In this document: one piece after another, positions 31,050 through 43,669 of the stretch
How the letters are laid out: each line of letters starts with the position of its first letter
How positions within the stretch are numbered: the first letter of the stretch is position 1
Assembly (NCBI GenBank): GCA_014526335.1
Contig: JACTAT010000060.1
Span: 3,680,921-3,744,920, forward strand
Origin: Chrysaora quinquecirrha
Taxonomy: Eukaryota; Cnidaria; Scyphozoa; Semaeostomeae; Pelagiidae
Length of the DNA: 64,000 bases
Reading direction: 5' to 3'
Position numbers and translations under genes: made by a program
Notes under the pieces: model-generated
Told to the model about the DNA's origin: nothing
The model's input: the letters and a program-made list of their open reading frames with translations, nothing else
Databases searched by the model: none

Positions 31050-32442
31050 AACCGTGCAAAAATTGTTGGCCAACATTGAATTCTATTGAATTCTACGAAA
31101 TTCCAATATTAGGGAAAAATTAGGGACAAATTTCAAAAAGAGATTGCAAAATTGATTTATGGTCAGAAAAATTCTTGCTAATGTAAGGACAATGTAGGGA
31201 CAAGAGTAATCTGGAATTAGGGACGATTTAGGGACGAGATATATAGTTGACACTAAAGCATTAATAAAACAATTTATCCACAAAGTTTAGGGACAAATAA
31301 GGGAAAATATATTGTTAAAATAGGTACAATTGTGATTTAGGGTCATTTGCCCTAAAATTCATGGACGATGGGTTTCGCAGTGTGAAAATAGACCAACATG
31401 TTGGTACTGTTTGCCATGCTATCACAACATCTGAGATGTTTGGGATGCTGATGTCATCTACAGGGGCGCAAATCGAAAAAAATATTCGGGGGGTGTCATG
31501 AAGTGGGACCGATGGGTATTGGTCTTTGTGTGCCGAAAAGCGCACCCACCTACGGGGGTTCGGGGGCATGCTCCCCCGGAAAATTTTGAAAAATTGGGTT
31601 GCTAGAATCGCTCTGGTGACCGTTTCAGGACTCTTTTAATGTAATTTTTGCGCAGCCCAGCTGTTGAAGAAAACCTAAGAAACAACAAGTTTTGTCAAAA
31701 TTTATGTCGATATTGTAATGTCGCCTGGCGCCCGGAATTGTCCAGAAACATAAAAAATAAGGCCAGAAATGGCTGACAAAACTTGTCTTTGTTGTACAGC
31801 TAGGCATCTCCTGACTAACGGCAGTATTGACTACCAATACATTGTACTGTCATGAAGGGATTGGGTTGCAATTGGCCGAAAGTTGTCCCGCCTAGCTCTG
31901 GCCCTTTTGTTTGCTAATTTGTTCTTTCAAGGAAACATCATCACTATTTCCTGCTATGCAAAACAGCGTGGTGAATTAATGTTCAATGATCTGCATGAGA
32001 GCAATTTTTTACCGAATTTTCTTTGGGTTTCGGGTACAACTCTGTTTATTACTATTGAAAATGGAAATAATTTAGTTCAGAGCCAGATCGGGACCGACTT
32101 TATCACTATAAAGTAGCTACTGGGACCGGTTGAAAAAATTTTTGGGGGGTGTCACACCCCCCCACACCCCCCCTCATTTGCGCCCCTGGTCATCTACAAT
32201 TGATTGTCTGCAAACATTGCTAAAGGGAAACAGTTGTTTGTTTACTGCTCGATCTTTTGGTTGACGACGAAGAAGAAAAAAAGTCGTGGTCCAACTAAAA
32301 ACGCCAGCTTAAATCTATTTCTCATTTCAAGTACTCCGAAATAACAACCGAAATTTATCCTGTTGTCCCAACTTGTTGGCCAAACATAGTAAACCAACAA
32401 TTGTAGGCGGCGATGTTGGCCAACATGTTGGCACGGTTCACG
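31050..32442. mobile_element. TIR element interrupted by a hAT MITE
   Basis: The left end AACCGTGC followed by TTGTTGGCCAACAT is mirrored on the right by ATGTTGGCCAACATGTTGG and GCACGGTT. The 728-bp hAT element at 31461 is nested inside. Without it, the outer unit is about 0.66 kb with no coding capacity. No target duplication was identified. Confidence 0.55.
31461..32188. mobile_element. Non-autonomous hAT element, 728 bp, copy 1
   Basis: Perfect 13-bp inverted ends CAGGGGCGCAAAT and ATTTGCGCCCCTG, with an 8-bp target duplication GTCATCTA at 31453-31460 and 32189-32196. CAGGG-type ends plus an 8-bp duplication define hAT. Short internal frames are not transposase. It is nearly identical to 40354-41082. 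Confidence 0.93.
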
Positions 32443-32636
32443 ACCAGCTTTAGTTAAACTGGATTGAATGCAAAACTAAGACGGTACATCAAAAAGCAAA
32501 AATAAAAACATCGAAGAAAGCAAGGAAGTTTACATGACTTGTCCCTGCATTTACCGGAATATTATAGCTGCAAATAATTAAGGGTTTATAATTTGGTAAA
32601 GATGTTGAAAAAGTATACTGAAAGATTTTAGTCAGG

Positions 32637-33003
32637 CTTACACTCTTTTTTTTTATAAGAACAATTTTATAAGAACACGAGCCTGGATTTTGCCCTAATT
32701 TTAAGAACAAATTAAGAACAAGCTGAGGCTGGCATTTTCAAAAGCCCTAAGAATATCAGCTAAATATATAAGTAAGAGAGTCAGACTGAACGTAAAAGCA
32801 AGCAAACAAAGAAATGGACAAGAATGCTGCATTTTCACACAAACCTAGCACCACCCCAGACATTCATTGAATAATATAGATAGCCAAGAAAACAAGGAAT
32901 TAAGAACAGATTAAGAACATTTCAGGCTCAAAAACGGTAAAAATTTAAGAACAGCCAGCCTCGATCAAAATTTCCTGGTTCTTATAAAAAAAGAGAGTGT
33001 AAG
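32637..33003. mobile_element. Short TIR element, about 367 bp
   Basis: CTTACACTCTTTTT...ATAAGAAC at the left is mirrored by GTTCTTATAAAAAA...GAGTGTAAG at the right. Repeated AAGAACA words fill the interior. Superfamily not clear. Confidence 0.6.
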
Positions 33004-34339
33004 TTCTAAAAGTTACAAAATCGCAAGTCTACTATGATTTGGGAGGCAACTTTGCTTCGCTGTAGCAGTCAAAATCGTCGTATTAATACTATTAATGCTG
33101 TTGATGCAAATATATTTGTAAGCTAACTATGAGCGGCATTGTCAGAGCAAATTGCAAACGATATTCAGTGTAATATTTAACGATGGAAATACAGTATTTG
33201 GAAGTTGAAGTAGAAAGCTTTGATTAACTTTGAGATTTTATTGCATATTCTTTTGGTCGGAGAGCGCCCACAGAACATAGGGGTGGCGGGGGGTGCACTT
33301 GATAAAATTTTTTTCGAAAATTTATACCCGACCAACGCCGTAAAATGATACAGTGTAAAACCGACACCGTTTCTTATGTACGAACGTTCAAATTTCAATT
33401 CAACTCAACTCGTCGGAGGTAAAAACCAGTTGAGTCTGCAGGCAGGTTAGGCTTATGTAGACCTACGACGCGAACAAAAAGCCAACTAAGTTGTAACTGC
33501 TAAATGCTGATAAAAAATGCAAATTTATCGTTATTTTCGAGTTACTTTGTCGAGGGGGTTGTTCGCTCATGGTTTACATGAAAATAGGTAGAAATTTCAA
33601 GCTGTCGATCGCTTAGTGCGCTGCCAGCGCTTATGTCAACAAATCACTTCCAAAAATTCGCCCATTAGCAGTCGGCAATTTCGTTCGGACTATGCACAGT
33701 TTCAGCCTTGTTTTTTAATGTTTTCTTAGTGGAAAATTTTTGTTGAAAATTCCATTTGATTTCTGTAAAGAAATTTGTGACGTAGGCAGGAAATGAAACT
33801 CAGACTTAAAACAAAGTGTCCAAACCACCGTTTAAATAAGATTTCAGAAGTTTCTATCAGTATCTGCGTAAATCGCACGAAAATGTTCATTAATGTTTTC
33901 CCAAGTAGAATAATTGCATCGAAGAACTTCATTTCTATGACATTCCTTGGGTTTTCTATGAATCACGCCTAAAGTAAAGTTCAGGTTTAAAACAAAGTGT
34001 CCAAACCACCATGCAAATAAGATGTCAGATTCCAGAAAAGTGTTCAGCCTTCCTTCAGATAAAAATACCCCTTACTTAAAACCTTCCTCACTTAACAAAG
34101 AAAAATAGGCGTGTTTTGGGCGTATTTCCTTTTGTTTTAATTGACCTTCCTCCGGTCAGTGATCGTGTGACCGTAACTTTTTCCTGACTCTGATTGTAAA
34201 GGTTATGCGACAAAGGAAAGCGTGCGTCTTGGCTTATAGTCAACGGCATAAACAGTAACACAGAAAACAATAATTTTCTCGCGCGCCTTTTAGAGTTGGC
34301 TTACTTTATGAAATTTCTAACTTCATGAAGTTGTAAAGC
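33004..34339. other. No gene; one local duplication
   Basis: The phrase AAACAAAGTGTCCAAACCACC occurs at about 33810 and 33992, marking a tandem duplication with a period of about 182 bp. Nothing else is recognised. Confidence 0.5.
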
Positions 34340-34539
34340 CAGGTTTTCATAAAATCGTTACGATTGTTTCAATCGCTGTGAAAGACTCCAGCGAATCCGG
34401 CGATACCGAATCACAAGATTGTATTCCAGTGATGCGATCTTTTCGATCCTGATCGTCGCGATCGAGATTATCGTTCGCCCGTTATCACTGGATGCGTTCA
34501 CAGCGTTACAAACAAGGGAAACGATTTCATGAAAACCAG
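34340..34539. mobile_element. 200-bp MITE with GGTTTTCAT ends
   Basis: Left CAGGTTTTCATAAAATCGTT pairs with the right end AACGATTTCATGAAAACCAG with two mismatches. GATCG-rich interior. No clear target duplication. Confidence 0.55.
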
Positions 34540-34871
34540 TTTAGGCTTGAACAGCATTTGGTAGGAAATAACCCTTAATTTGGGATATAGGTGGAGTCCT
34601 TAGGACGTGAGACCCCTAAGATCTTTACGACCAGAAGGTATTCGCCTCCTTAGAATGTTATGATATGTTAGAAATAATAATTTCTCATAACATTCTAGAA
34701 TTCCACGAAATAATGCTACTGAAAGAGTCAGAAAGCATGAGATCTGTAGCTTTATATTTGAAACCTGCATCTGAAAAAAGCCTAAAAATTAGGAAATGCC
34801 CAAAAGTTTCCATTGCACACATGAAATTCGACGCATCTGTTACTCTTTTCTTTGTTTTTGTATATGCTTTG

Positions 34872-35085
34872 TTACTACATTAGTTCCGCAATTTTTGGGA
34901 CACTTTTAATTTCGGACAACTTGTTTGTCCGAAAATATCAATGTCCGAAATTTTAGGTTGTCCAAAATTTTAAACGCCTGGAAAATCGTCCGAGATAGGT
35001 AAAATATCGTCCGAAATTGTAGGGTCCGAAAATATTTTGTCCGAAATATATCGGTCCAACTATTTTCGGAACTAACGTAGTTCCT
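34872..35085. mobile_element. Short TIR element with repeated TCCGAAA
   Basis: CATTAGTTCCG and CGGAACTAACG form inverted ends about 200 bp apart. Between them TCCGAAA or its complement recurs at least seven times. Confidence 0.5.
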
Positions 35086-35309
35086 TTTTTTAATTTTCTT
35101 TTGTTTATTTTGTAACTTATTAGCTTATGCTTTTAATGTCTACCATACTTGCAAAAGTAGTTATAAAAAAAATTGACAGCTTCTAGCTGAATGTGGCTAA
35201 TTGTCCATTGGGGTTTCTTATAAAAAATGAGTGTATACCAGACCCATAGAGTCTAGAACTTTCTAGGAAGTGGTAAACCACTATTCACTCCACCAAGTCA
35301 CCGTTTACT

Positions 35310-35638
35310 ACTCTTAGGTGCCTTATTGCCGGGGGCCCAATTAGCGGGGGTTGGATTTTTGTTGAAAATTAATTGCCGGGGGTCCCAATTAGCGGGGGTT
35401 GGATTTTGTTGAAATGACTCAAGACTCAGACCAAATTTTATCTTATTTTGTCCATGCAAGACTGGTATCTATTTAATTTGTGATCTTGAATACTCTGACA
35501 TGAATTTTCAAAACGCGTCACTTACGCGAAGTTGAAAAATTTAATAAGTGGGGGGGTCCTTATAAGAGCGGGGGGGGGGTTGGAAAAATTTTCAAAAATT
35601 AATTAGCGGGGGGGGACGGCAATTAGGCACCTAAGAGT
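35310..35638. mobile_element. 329-bp MITE with G-rich interior
   Basis: A perfect 13-bp pair: ACTCTTAGGTGCC at the left and GGCACCTAAGAGT at the right. The ends extend imperfectly through TTGCCGGGGG. G-runs and AATTAGCGGGGG repeats fill the interior. Confidence 0.65.
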
Positions 35639-36277
35639 ATTGAAAAAACCATGTTGCTTTTTAGTTTTTAAAAATCTTGAAACAGTTTTCTGGAGGTGGC
35701 ACTGTTCTTGTGTGAAAACCTCGAGGGAAGTTACAGTCTCGGTGATAGTGATTACTGTATAGTGATTTGGCAGTGAATCATGGTCCACGGTTTTATTTGA
35801 CAGTATTGTAATACAGCTACTTTTTAGCACTATATGTTTCTTTAAAATGTATCTCTATTTCCATTTTTCTCATATTTTCTAGAATTGTCTTTAGGTTTCT
35901 CGTTAGATTTACTTTGTATTTAGCACATTACGTAATCACATTTTCTAGGTTTTTCTAGGTATCTTTAGTTGCGTCATGCATAGTTAGTCAGCATTCCGTT
36001 CTATCGTTCCCATTGTTATCACGTAGATCTATTACTTGTTTTACTTAGCTAATGCACTGTCATCATTACTTTCTTGCATTCTAGGTAACATTGCATATTT
36101 GTTTGTAACTTTTCTAGATTGTTCTGTCATGCTTAGTCAGTAATTTAAGGACTTATCCCTTCATTCATCATGGCTGTAGTTGTTGGCAATAGAGATTCTC
36201 GTAGCAATTATTTTTGATCATGACGATGATATCACTGATGATGAGAACGACATCATGATGATTGTTGCGTTGATTAC

Positions 36278-36344
<67 letters not shown>

Positions 36345-36450
36345 GTGATGATGATGGTGATGGTGATGATGATGATGATGATGATGATGGTGGTGATGAT
36401 GATGGTGATGATGATGGTGGTGATGATGATGATGATGATGATGATGATGA
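36278..36450. repeat. (GAT)n trinucleotide microsatellite
   Basis: About 170 bp of GAT/ATG repeats with scattered GGT substitutions. It yields artificial poly-Met and poly-His frames. Confidence 0.97.
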
Positions 36451-38102
36451 GGCAATTTTTCCGCTGCTTTCGTTTACGTTTGTTAGAGGGGGCAGATAGT
36501 ATTCAGTCAGTCAGAGCATGTACGTAGGTTGCTGTACAAAGGATCTGGAAAAAGAAAAACACCTCATGCAGATTAGCGGAGCTATGTTGTTGTTTACCAT
36601 TCGTTTAAATTTGCTTTCAAAAATCTGATTACTGGTTTAATCTCTTCTTTGAATGCTCATGTCAAAAATAGTGACCCTTTATCTTTCTATTATTCTCCTT
36701 TCTTGTTATTAATGACCCAATACCAATGCACGCCATGTAAAACACGGATCATGTAAAGATGGAATTTAAAGAAGGCCTGCTGGTGGAAGTTGAGATGGAG
36801 AACTGTATGATTTTCAACCAAACGACCTAATTCGTGGAATTTTAGCGTTTTTTGATGTAACTTTGACCCTTGGGGCCACCTTTGGGCACTTTCATCGACT
36901 CCCTACACAAGTTTCTATACAGTAAAACCCGCGAATTAGTACCCTTTTTTATCAAGAGGTGTAAAGGGCGTATACCGAAATTAGGGTGTAGGCTCTTGAC
37001 AAAACGTCTATAGCAACTGCCAGAAACACAAAGCATGGTTCGGTTCAATGTTTTGCAGTATTCACAGGCCAGGATTACCATTAGTCTTGTAATACAGCTA
37101 CGCATGGGCCATGTTTGTTTGTGTAAAGTTGTTCATGATTATCCTTAAGACTGCACTAATTTGGTTGATTTTTGCGTGATTTGTTTTTCTTATTTAACTT
37201 GTTATTTCTCTGGAGTGTGTTATGTTAATGGGTTTGGATTAATTTTGTAATCGGCTTATGTTTTTAATTAACTATTACCATTTTCTTTCCGACACATTAA
37301 CGTTCGTTAACACATTAGATTAGTAATTCATAATACATTTTCCGCTCATTTTACTTTAGAAAGATACCAAAATTGTCATCCTATAACGTAGGAGCTAAAA
37401 CACGTCCAGTAGGCTAAGGCCTAATTTTTCCTGGAGGCAATGGAACATTCCGTAACTCTCGTTGGTGCTGCTGTGGTTCTTGGACAGCTCCAGCCAGGAC
37501 TTATTAGATTAGTAGGAACAGAAGGAAGAACACTTTCATAGTCATTTTCTGTAGCGACTATATTACTTGCTACTTTTCCTTCATTTTCATCATTTCATTA
37601 CTTATTTTTTCCGAGGGTCCACCATTTCATTCCACAATTCCCTAAAGGTCGTTTTACTCATAGCTCCGTGAACTTTTTGATTTGTTTGTGGGGGCTGAAG
37701 GTTCTTCCCATCGAAAAAGGATTCTTCCTCACATGGAATTTCGTTGACGCAAATCCGGGAAATAACTCTTAATTGGGCAACTAGACATGTACCTGGGGTA
37801 ATGCCGAAAGTTTGCCATAAATAGCACCGCAAATTTACCAGGCGCAGACTTGCAGACGTGGCTTATGAGAAAGAAAGGCAAACAGCTCAAGGACATCGAA
37901 GAAAGGTTGCAAAGAAAATCGAAATCTACATTTAGCGCAATTAACAACACCAAAAGGTAAGAAAAATTTTTGCTTAAGTTTTCTTGCATTTTCAACTAAA
38001 AAGATTGGGGTTTTGGGTCACCCCATCTCTGTGGGTTGATCATCCACAAATCTGCATCTACCGTCGTACGGTAAGGATCGACCAAACATTCTCAGTTTCA
38101 TA
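36451..38102. other. Mostly featureless; one weak exon candidate
   Basis: No gene is recognised. At 37865-37956 a plus-strand frame opens with ATG, encodes a Lys/Arg-rich peptide (MRKKGKQLKDIEERLQ...) and ends at a GTAAGA donor, so an isolated first exon is possible. Confidence 0.3.
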
Positions 38103-38784
38103 CAGCTAGGGATATAAACCCGATCGGGAGGAAAGTAGCTCGATCGGGATGAAAGAAGCCCGATCGGGATGAAAACAGAAAAATTCTTTTACAAATTTTC
38201 CTCCCGATCGGGATGAAAATGCCAGGAATGTCTATTTACGTATTCCGGGGGATATTTTAGATGTCATTTTCGAAATCTACGCCCCAGAAAACCCTGTTAT
38301 GTGTATAAAAATTTTGGGGTTCCCCGTGTGGATTTTCCAGAAATTGCGACTTTGTTAAAAATGACGTCTTTCCATTGTTCTGCACCCTTCTTGCGTGTTT
38401 TCCGTTGACCTGGCCTAAGGTTTTGGAACTTTCTCTCTAAATAATTATCATCATTTTTTCGTGCTCCACACAATTTCGCGCAAAATTTCCAATAAACTGC
38501 CTGTAGTACAATGGAAATGACGTCATTTTTAACAAAGTCGCAATTTCTGGAAAATCCACACGGGGAACCCCAAAATTTTTATACACATAACAGGGTTTTC
38601 TGGGGCGTAGATTTCGAAAATGACATCTAAAATATCCCCCGGAATACGTAAATAGACATTCCTGGCATTTTCATCCCGATCGGGAGGAAAATTTGCAAAA
38701 GAATTTTTCTGTTTTCATCCCGATCGGGCTTCTTTCATCCCGATCGAGCTACTTTCCTCCCGATCGGGTTTATATCCCTAGCTG
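38103..38784. mobile_element. Fold-back element with about 270-bp inverted arms
   Basis: The arms (38103 to about 38372 and about 38512-38784) are near-perfect inverted copies starting CAGCTAGGGATATAAACC. A 5-bp duplication TCATA flanks it (38098-38102 and 38785-38789). Each arm has four CGATCGGG-containing palindromes, most as CCCGATCGGG; three of the four are about 22-25 bp apart near the tip. The spacer of about 140 bp has no frame. Confidence 0.88.
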
Positions 38785-38900
38785 TCATAACGGTAGTGTT
38801 TTTTTAGGGGTTAATGAAGAAGTTGATTTCGGAAAACATGGAAACATGCGAAATGTATCCAGGGAACAAGGGAACATGGTCAAATTTGAAAGGGAACATG

Positions 38901-39375
38901 CAGGGTTTTTTTTAAGAAAATATTAGAACTGCACATTTTCTTTGTATGCCAGCGTAGCTGGTAAGGGGAGAAGACGTTAACCGAAAGATTGTTCATTCTC
39001 TAAAGCAGAATAAATAGATACCGTATCATTTTTAAGAAATGCCTTAAAAATGATACGGTATCTTAGGGGTTTGGCAAGCCCATTTGACTTGGAGGGAAAG
39101 TTTAGAAGGTAGAATTTACTTATGATGACGTAAATATGACAAAATCCACTCATGTAGGGGTGCATGGGAAAATTTTGAAAATTTCATGTTTCCAGAATCC
39201 CTCTAGTGGTCATTTTAGGACTCAACTGAAATAACATGCAAAACATTGTTACCAGACCATGTCGTTTTGCTTACAACAACAATTTTCTAACTGCACAATT
39301 TATCTTTTAGACGAATGCACAAAAATTTTTAGAACTGCACATTTTGTGTAGAACTGCACGCTAAAAAAAACCCTG
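38901..39375. mobile_element. Non-autonomous hAT element, 475 bp
   Basis: Ends CAGGGTTTTTTTTA and TAAAAAAAACCCTG, with an 8-bp target duplication GGAACATG at 38893-38900 and 39376-39383. GAACTGCAC words recur near both ends. It carries the hairpin at 39017. Confidence 0.9.
39017..39062. repeat. Perfect 20-bp-stem hairpin
   Basis: The arm 39017-39036 (GATACCGTATC then ATTTTTAAG) is exactly complementary to 39043-39062, with a 6-nt loop. It lies inside the 475-bp hAT element. Confidence 0.9.
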
Positions 39376-40353
39376 GGAACATGGGAAGATCGGGAAACAC
39401 GAAACAGGGCTCAGGTGAATGAATCCCTCCCTGTCAACCCGCTAAACTACCAATCGGAGAAATAGTCCTACATAAACTTTGTTGGTTTTACGGTTACACA
39501 GTTTTGCCCACATTTTGGCTCAGGTTTCGGTTTTTTCCAAGAAATTACGCGGTTTTTCGGTTTGGAAAATTTCGTTGGTGAACGGTTTTGCGGCATTTCT
39601 GGATAATTTCTGATACTTTAATTGTTTTTGGTACTGAGGGCCGACTCAGTGAAGCTACAGGTTAGCCCGCAAAGGAAAACAAAACTTGTTATTGGGGGAA
39701 AACATGAAAAGAGCAGTAAACTTTGTCTAACCTAGAAGTAGATTTTGGCTGATTTCAGCTGGTTCAGAGCTGCTCGACGCACGAGAAACCACTTTCACCC
39801 TCAGGAACTGTTCCGAGTCTTACCTTACGGACTTGAGTGAGTCGAAATTCAATGTGTAAGAATCAAAAGACACGAAAATTAAAGGACAGTGGTGCAGGGG
39901 TATTTATCGGTAGTTAATACTCACCAGGAGCAAACCCTAGGAAGTGGACATTTAGTGCATCAGCCATTGGACTGCCTGAATAAAAACTAGCTACACCTTT
40001 AAGTGCCCGCGTCCGAGGCCGGGCGGTCCAATCAATTGTTAACGAATGGCCAAGCGTTGCCATGGAAAAATCTTTACCAAAAAATATTGTATTGGACCAG
40101 CGGAAAAATCTTAGAATTGTAAAGAATGACCGCCCACAAGGCATTTCATTTACAGGCGGAAAAATCTTCAAGTCATCTTCCATGAAACTACTTTGACCGG
40201 AGAAAGTCAGTACATAGATTCTTTGCAACTATATAAACCCGTGTATTAGGCTTTGTTTTAGGTCAATGAAGGAAATGAAAATGTAACAAATACAAACCAA
40301 TAGCCCCTGCACCACCAACAGAGCCAAAACAGACTCCTGGTGGCATTAGCCCC
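39376..40353. other. Old repeat segments, no gene
   Basis: A stretch near 39916-40010 (TAATACTCACCAGGA..., TTTAGTGCAT, GACTGCCTGAA) matches 61850-61930 at roughly 80% by eye. TCCTGGTGGCATTA before 40350 recurs at about 62430. A GGTTTTACGG-rich patch at 39485 echoes the complement of 61700-61840. All point to one uncharacterised interspersed family. Confidence 0.5.
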
Positions 40354-41082
40354 CAGGGGCGCAAATCGAAAAAATTATTGGGGGGGTGTCATGAAGTGGG
40401 ACCGAAGGGTATTGGTCTTTGTGTGCCGAAAAGCGCACCCACCTAGGGGCTTTGGGGCATGCTCCCGGAAAATTTTGAAAATTGGGTTGCTAGAATCGCT
40501 CTGGTGACCATTTCAGGACTCTTTTAATGTATTTTTTTGCGCAGCCCAGCTGTTGAAGAAAACCTAAGAAACAACAAGTTTTGTCAAAATTTATGTCGAT
40601 GTTGTCGCCTGACGCCCGGAATTGTCCAGAAACATAAAAAATAAGGCCAGAAATGGCTGACACAACTTGTCTTTGTTGTACAGCTAGGCATCTCCTGACT
40701 AACGGCAGTATTGACTACCAATACATTGTACTGTCATGAAGGGATTGGGTTGCAATTGGCCGAAAGTTGTCCCGCCTAGCTGCTCTGGCCCTTTGTTTGC
40801 TAATTTGTTCTTTCAAGAAAACATCATCACTATCTCCTGCTATGCAAAACAGCGTGGTGAATTAAGTTCAATGTTCAATGATCTGCATGAGAGCAATTTT
40901 TACCGATTTTTCTTTGGGTTTCGGGTACAACTCTGTTTATTACTATTGAAAATGGAAATAATTTAGTTCAGAGCCGGATCGGGACCGACTTTATCACTAT
41001 AAAGTAGCTACTGGGACCGGTTGACATAATTATTGGGGGGGGGTGTCACACCCCCCCACACCCCCCCTCATTTGCGCCCCTG
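40354..41082. mobile_element. Non-autonomous hAT element, 729 bp, copy 2
   Basis: Same 13-bp ends as copy 1, with its own 8-bp target duplication TTAGCCCC at 40346-40353 and 41083-41090. Few differences from copy 1 beyond small indels. It ends 191 bp before the start codon of the isocyanide synthase gene. Confidence 0.93.
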
Positions 41083-41273
41083 TTAGCCCCTGTCAAAGCC
41101 CGGCTCAACGGCTTTGGCTTTCCTCACAACCTCACAACCACGGATCGAAAGTAAAATTTAGAATCTCATCCCTTCCATCGCATCCCCATGGCCAGGTTAT
41201 TTCAAATCTTTTCTTTAAAATCTTTCATTGCATTATATTAAAACTCTTGAAAATTCTCTGCAGAAAAAACACA

Positions 41274-43333
41274 ATGGCGGAGGAAGAAAAAAGGTTCATT
41301 GCGGAGGCAGAAGAAAGTGAAGTCAAGATGAGAAAGTAGGTGTACAGTACTATAAAAATTGCATCTTCTCATTGAAACTGTTGTATTTTGTATCATTTTG
41401 AATTTTTCGAAGTGATTGCACAGTAGTTGAAAGTAAATGTAACCATAGATATGGTTTAATGTAACGTAACACCAACTGGAACACTTAACCCAAAGAGTTC
41501 CAAAAAATCTCCATCATAATAACAATAGGTCATTGGACATTGCCTTATATGGCAAGTGGTCATGCCAAAATCACATAGTTATCAATGCCTATTTTTACCA
41601 GTAAATCTTATCAGAATTGACTCATTCTTAGCAAGGTAAAAGAAAATATATTTACAAGCAACAAAATATACAGAAATTTCTGGATTTTTAGTGATATTAA
41701 GGAAGGTCGATTTTTGAGTGACATCAATAGCATGTTTCGATTATGACGTTACCAACATTACTTGTGATGCATTGGCCAATGTCTGTGCCAATTTTCATTC
41801 CACTAGTTCTACAGGAAGGCAAAGAGGCCCGGTAGGATTAGTGTAAGGACGTTAAGTGTATCTAATAATCTTGAAAAGAGGCTGTTTTAGTAATCGCTAT
41901 TAGGGTAGACACACAATTTTTAAAAGTTGCCCCAGAAGCGACGACATTAATAGCCTGCGTGCAGCCTCAATTAATCTAATCGAATGTTATCTTTCGGTTA
42001 GACGAGTTGAGGATGCACTCAGACCACGACATTAAACGTCTTTTCTGAAAATTAACCTGAATTTCTATACAACAACCAACAAATATACAAAAGATAGATA
42101 GCTATATGACTTAGATATTGTCACATGTCTCTCAGCAGAATTGATCAGATGTAGCATTAAATTCTAACCTTCATCTAACAATGTTTAATAAACTATCCCC
42201 ACAACCCCATCCAATAAGAACCACCCTAATTCTGCAATTTTAGAAACAAGCACCCTCTCTACTAGTGCCCACGGCTGTTTTCAAATTAAAATTGTCTTAC
42301 GCAGTGTAGGAAGTAATGTAGAAAAAAGTTGATTATATAGTTATCTTTTTTTGCCCATGCGCAGAGCAAGGGACCTGTTAATGTACAAACTGGAGGGGTT
42401 ATTTCCACCAGGTCCTAGCTCTGCCCACCATCTGATCAAAGATTCGCTAAGAACAACAGAGCCCCTTTGCTGAAAAATGTTTATAGCGAATCTTCGTCTT
42501 TCATTATCTTTTAAACGTTAGTCGATACTTGCGTCTTTCTCATTTTCTTCTGCCATAAGGCCCTGGACAAATGAGCTGGAAATCTCACTGAACATCGCTC
42601 AAAATTGAAATAAAGTAAAAAATCCAGTTCATTTGGCCGTCTTGTTCAGTCTCACTGTGGTCAGGGTGGGGTCAAACTTCACCAAAAATATTGGCATCGT
42701 TCGGCCACCCGTGCCAAAAAATGTTGGCTCCATGCAATTAGGTAAAAAGGCGCTCGCTTTAAGTAAAAAAAAAAACAACAACAAAAACTCACGAACTTAA
42801 CTATCGATCCAACTATATAAATAATTAACTTAGTAACTCACTAGCTAACTATCGAACCAACTAACTCACTAAGTAGGCCTAAGTAACTAACGAACAAACT
42901 CGCTAACTGACTAGCTATCGAACCAACTAACTAACAAACTATCGAACCAACTTACTAACTAAGTAAGTAACTAACTAACCAACTAACTAACTATCGAACC
43001 AACTAACTAACTAACTATCGAACCAACTGACTAACTATCGAACCAACTAACTAACTAACTATCGAACCAACTGACTAACTAAATAAGTAACTAACTAACC
43101 AACTAACTAACTATCGAATCAACTAACTAACTAAGCAACTAAGTAACTGACTGACTAACTAACTAAGTAACTAACTAATTATCTAACTAACCAAATAACT
43201 AACTAACTATCGAACCAACTTATTGACTAAGTTAACTAACTAACTAACCAACTAACCAACTATCAAATCAACTATCTAACTAAGTAACTAACTAACTAAC
43301 GAACTATCTAACTAACTAACTAACTGTCGAACC

Positions 43334-43369
<36 letters not shown>

Positions 43370-43638
43370 TACTTACTAAGTAAGTAACTAACTAACTATC
43401 AAACCATCTAACCAACTAAATAATCAACTAACTAATTCATTAACTACTGTAACTATTGAACAAACTAGCTTATGAAGTAGCTAACTAACTAACTAACTCA
43501 CTAACTAACTCGCTAACTAACTATCGAACCAACTAACTAACTAAGCATGCTTAAGTAACTAACGAACCAACTCACTTATTACGCAACTAACTAACTAACT
43601 GACTAAGTAACTAACTAACTAACTAACTAACTTACTGA

Positions 43639-43669
<31 letters not shown>

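Noticed and set aside
31883..32116. Frame in the hAT elements (also at 40736) as a conserved small protein
   Set aside because: Shared only because the two transposon copies are near-identical; indels change the frame between them and no transposase motif is present.
36168..36527. Poly-His and poly-Met reading frames
   Set aside because: They are the two strands of a GAT microsatellite, with no other coding features.
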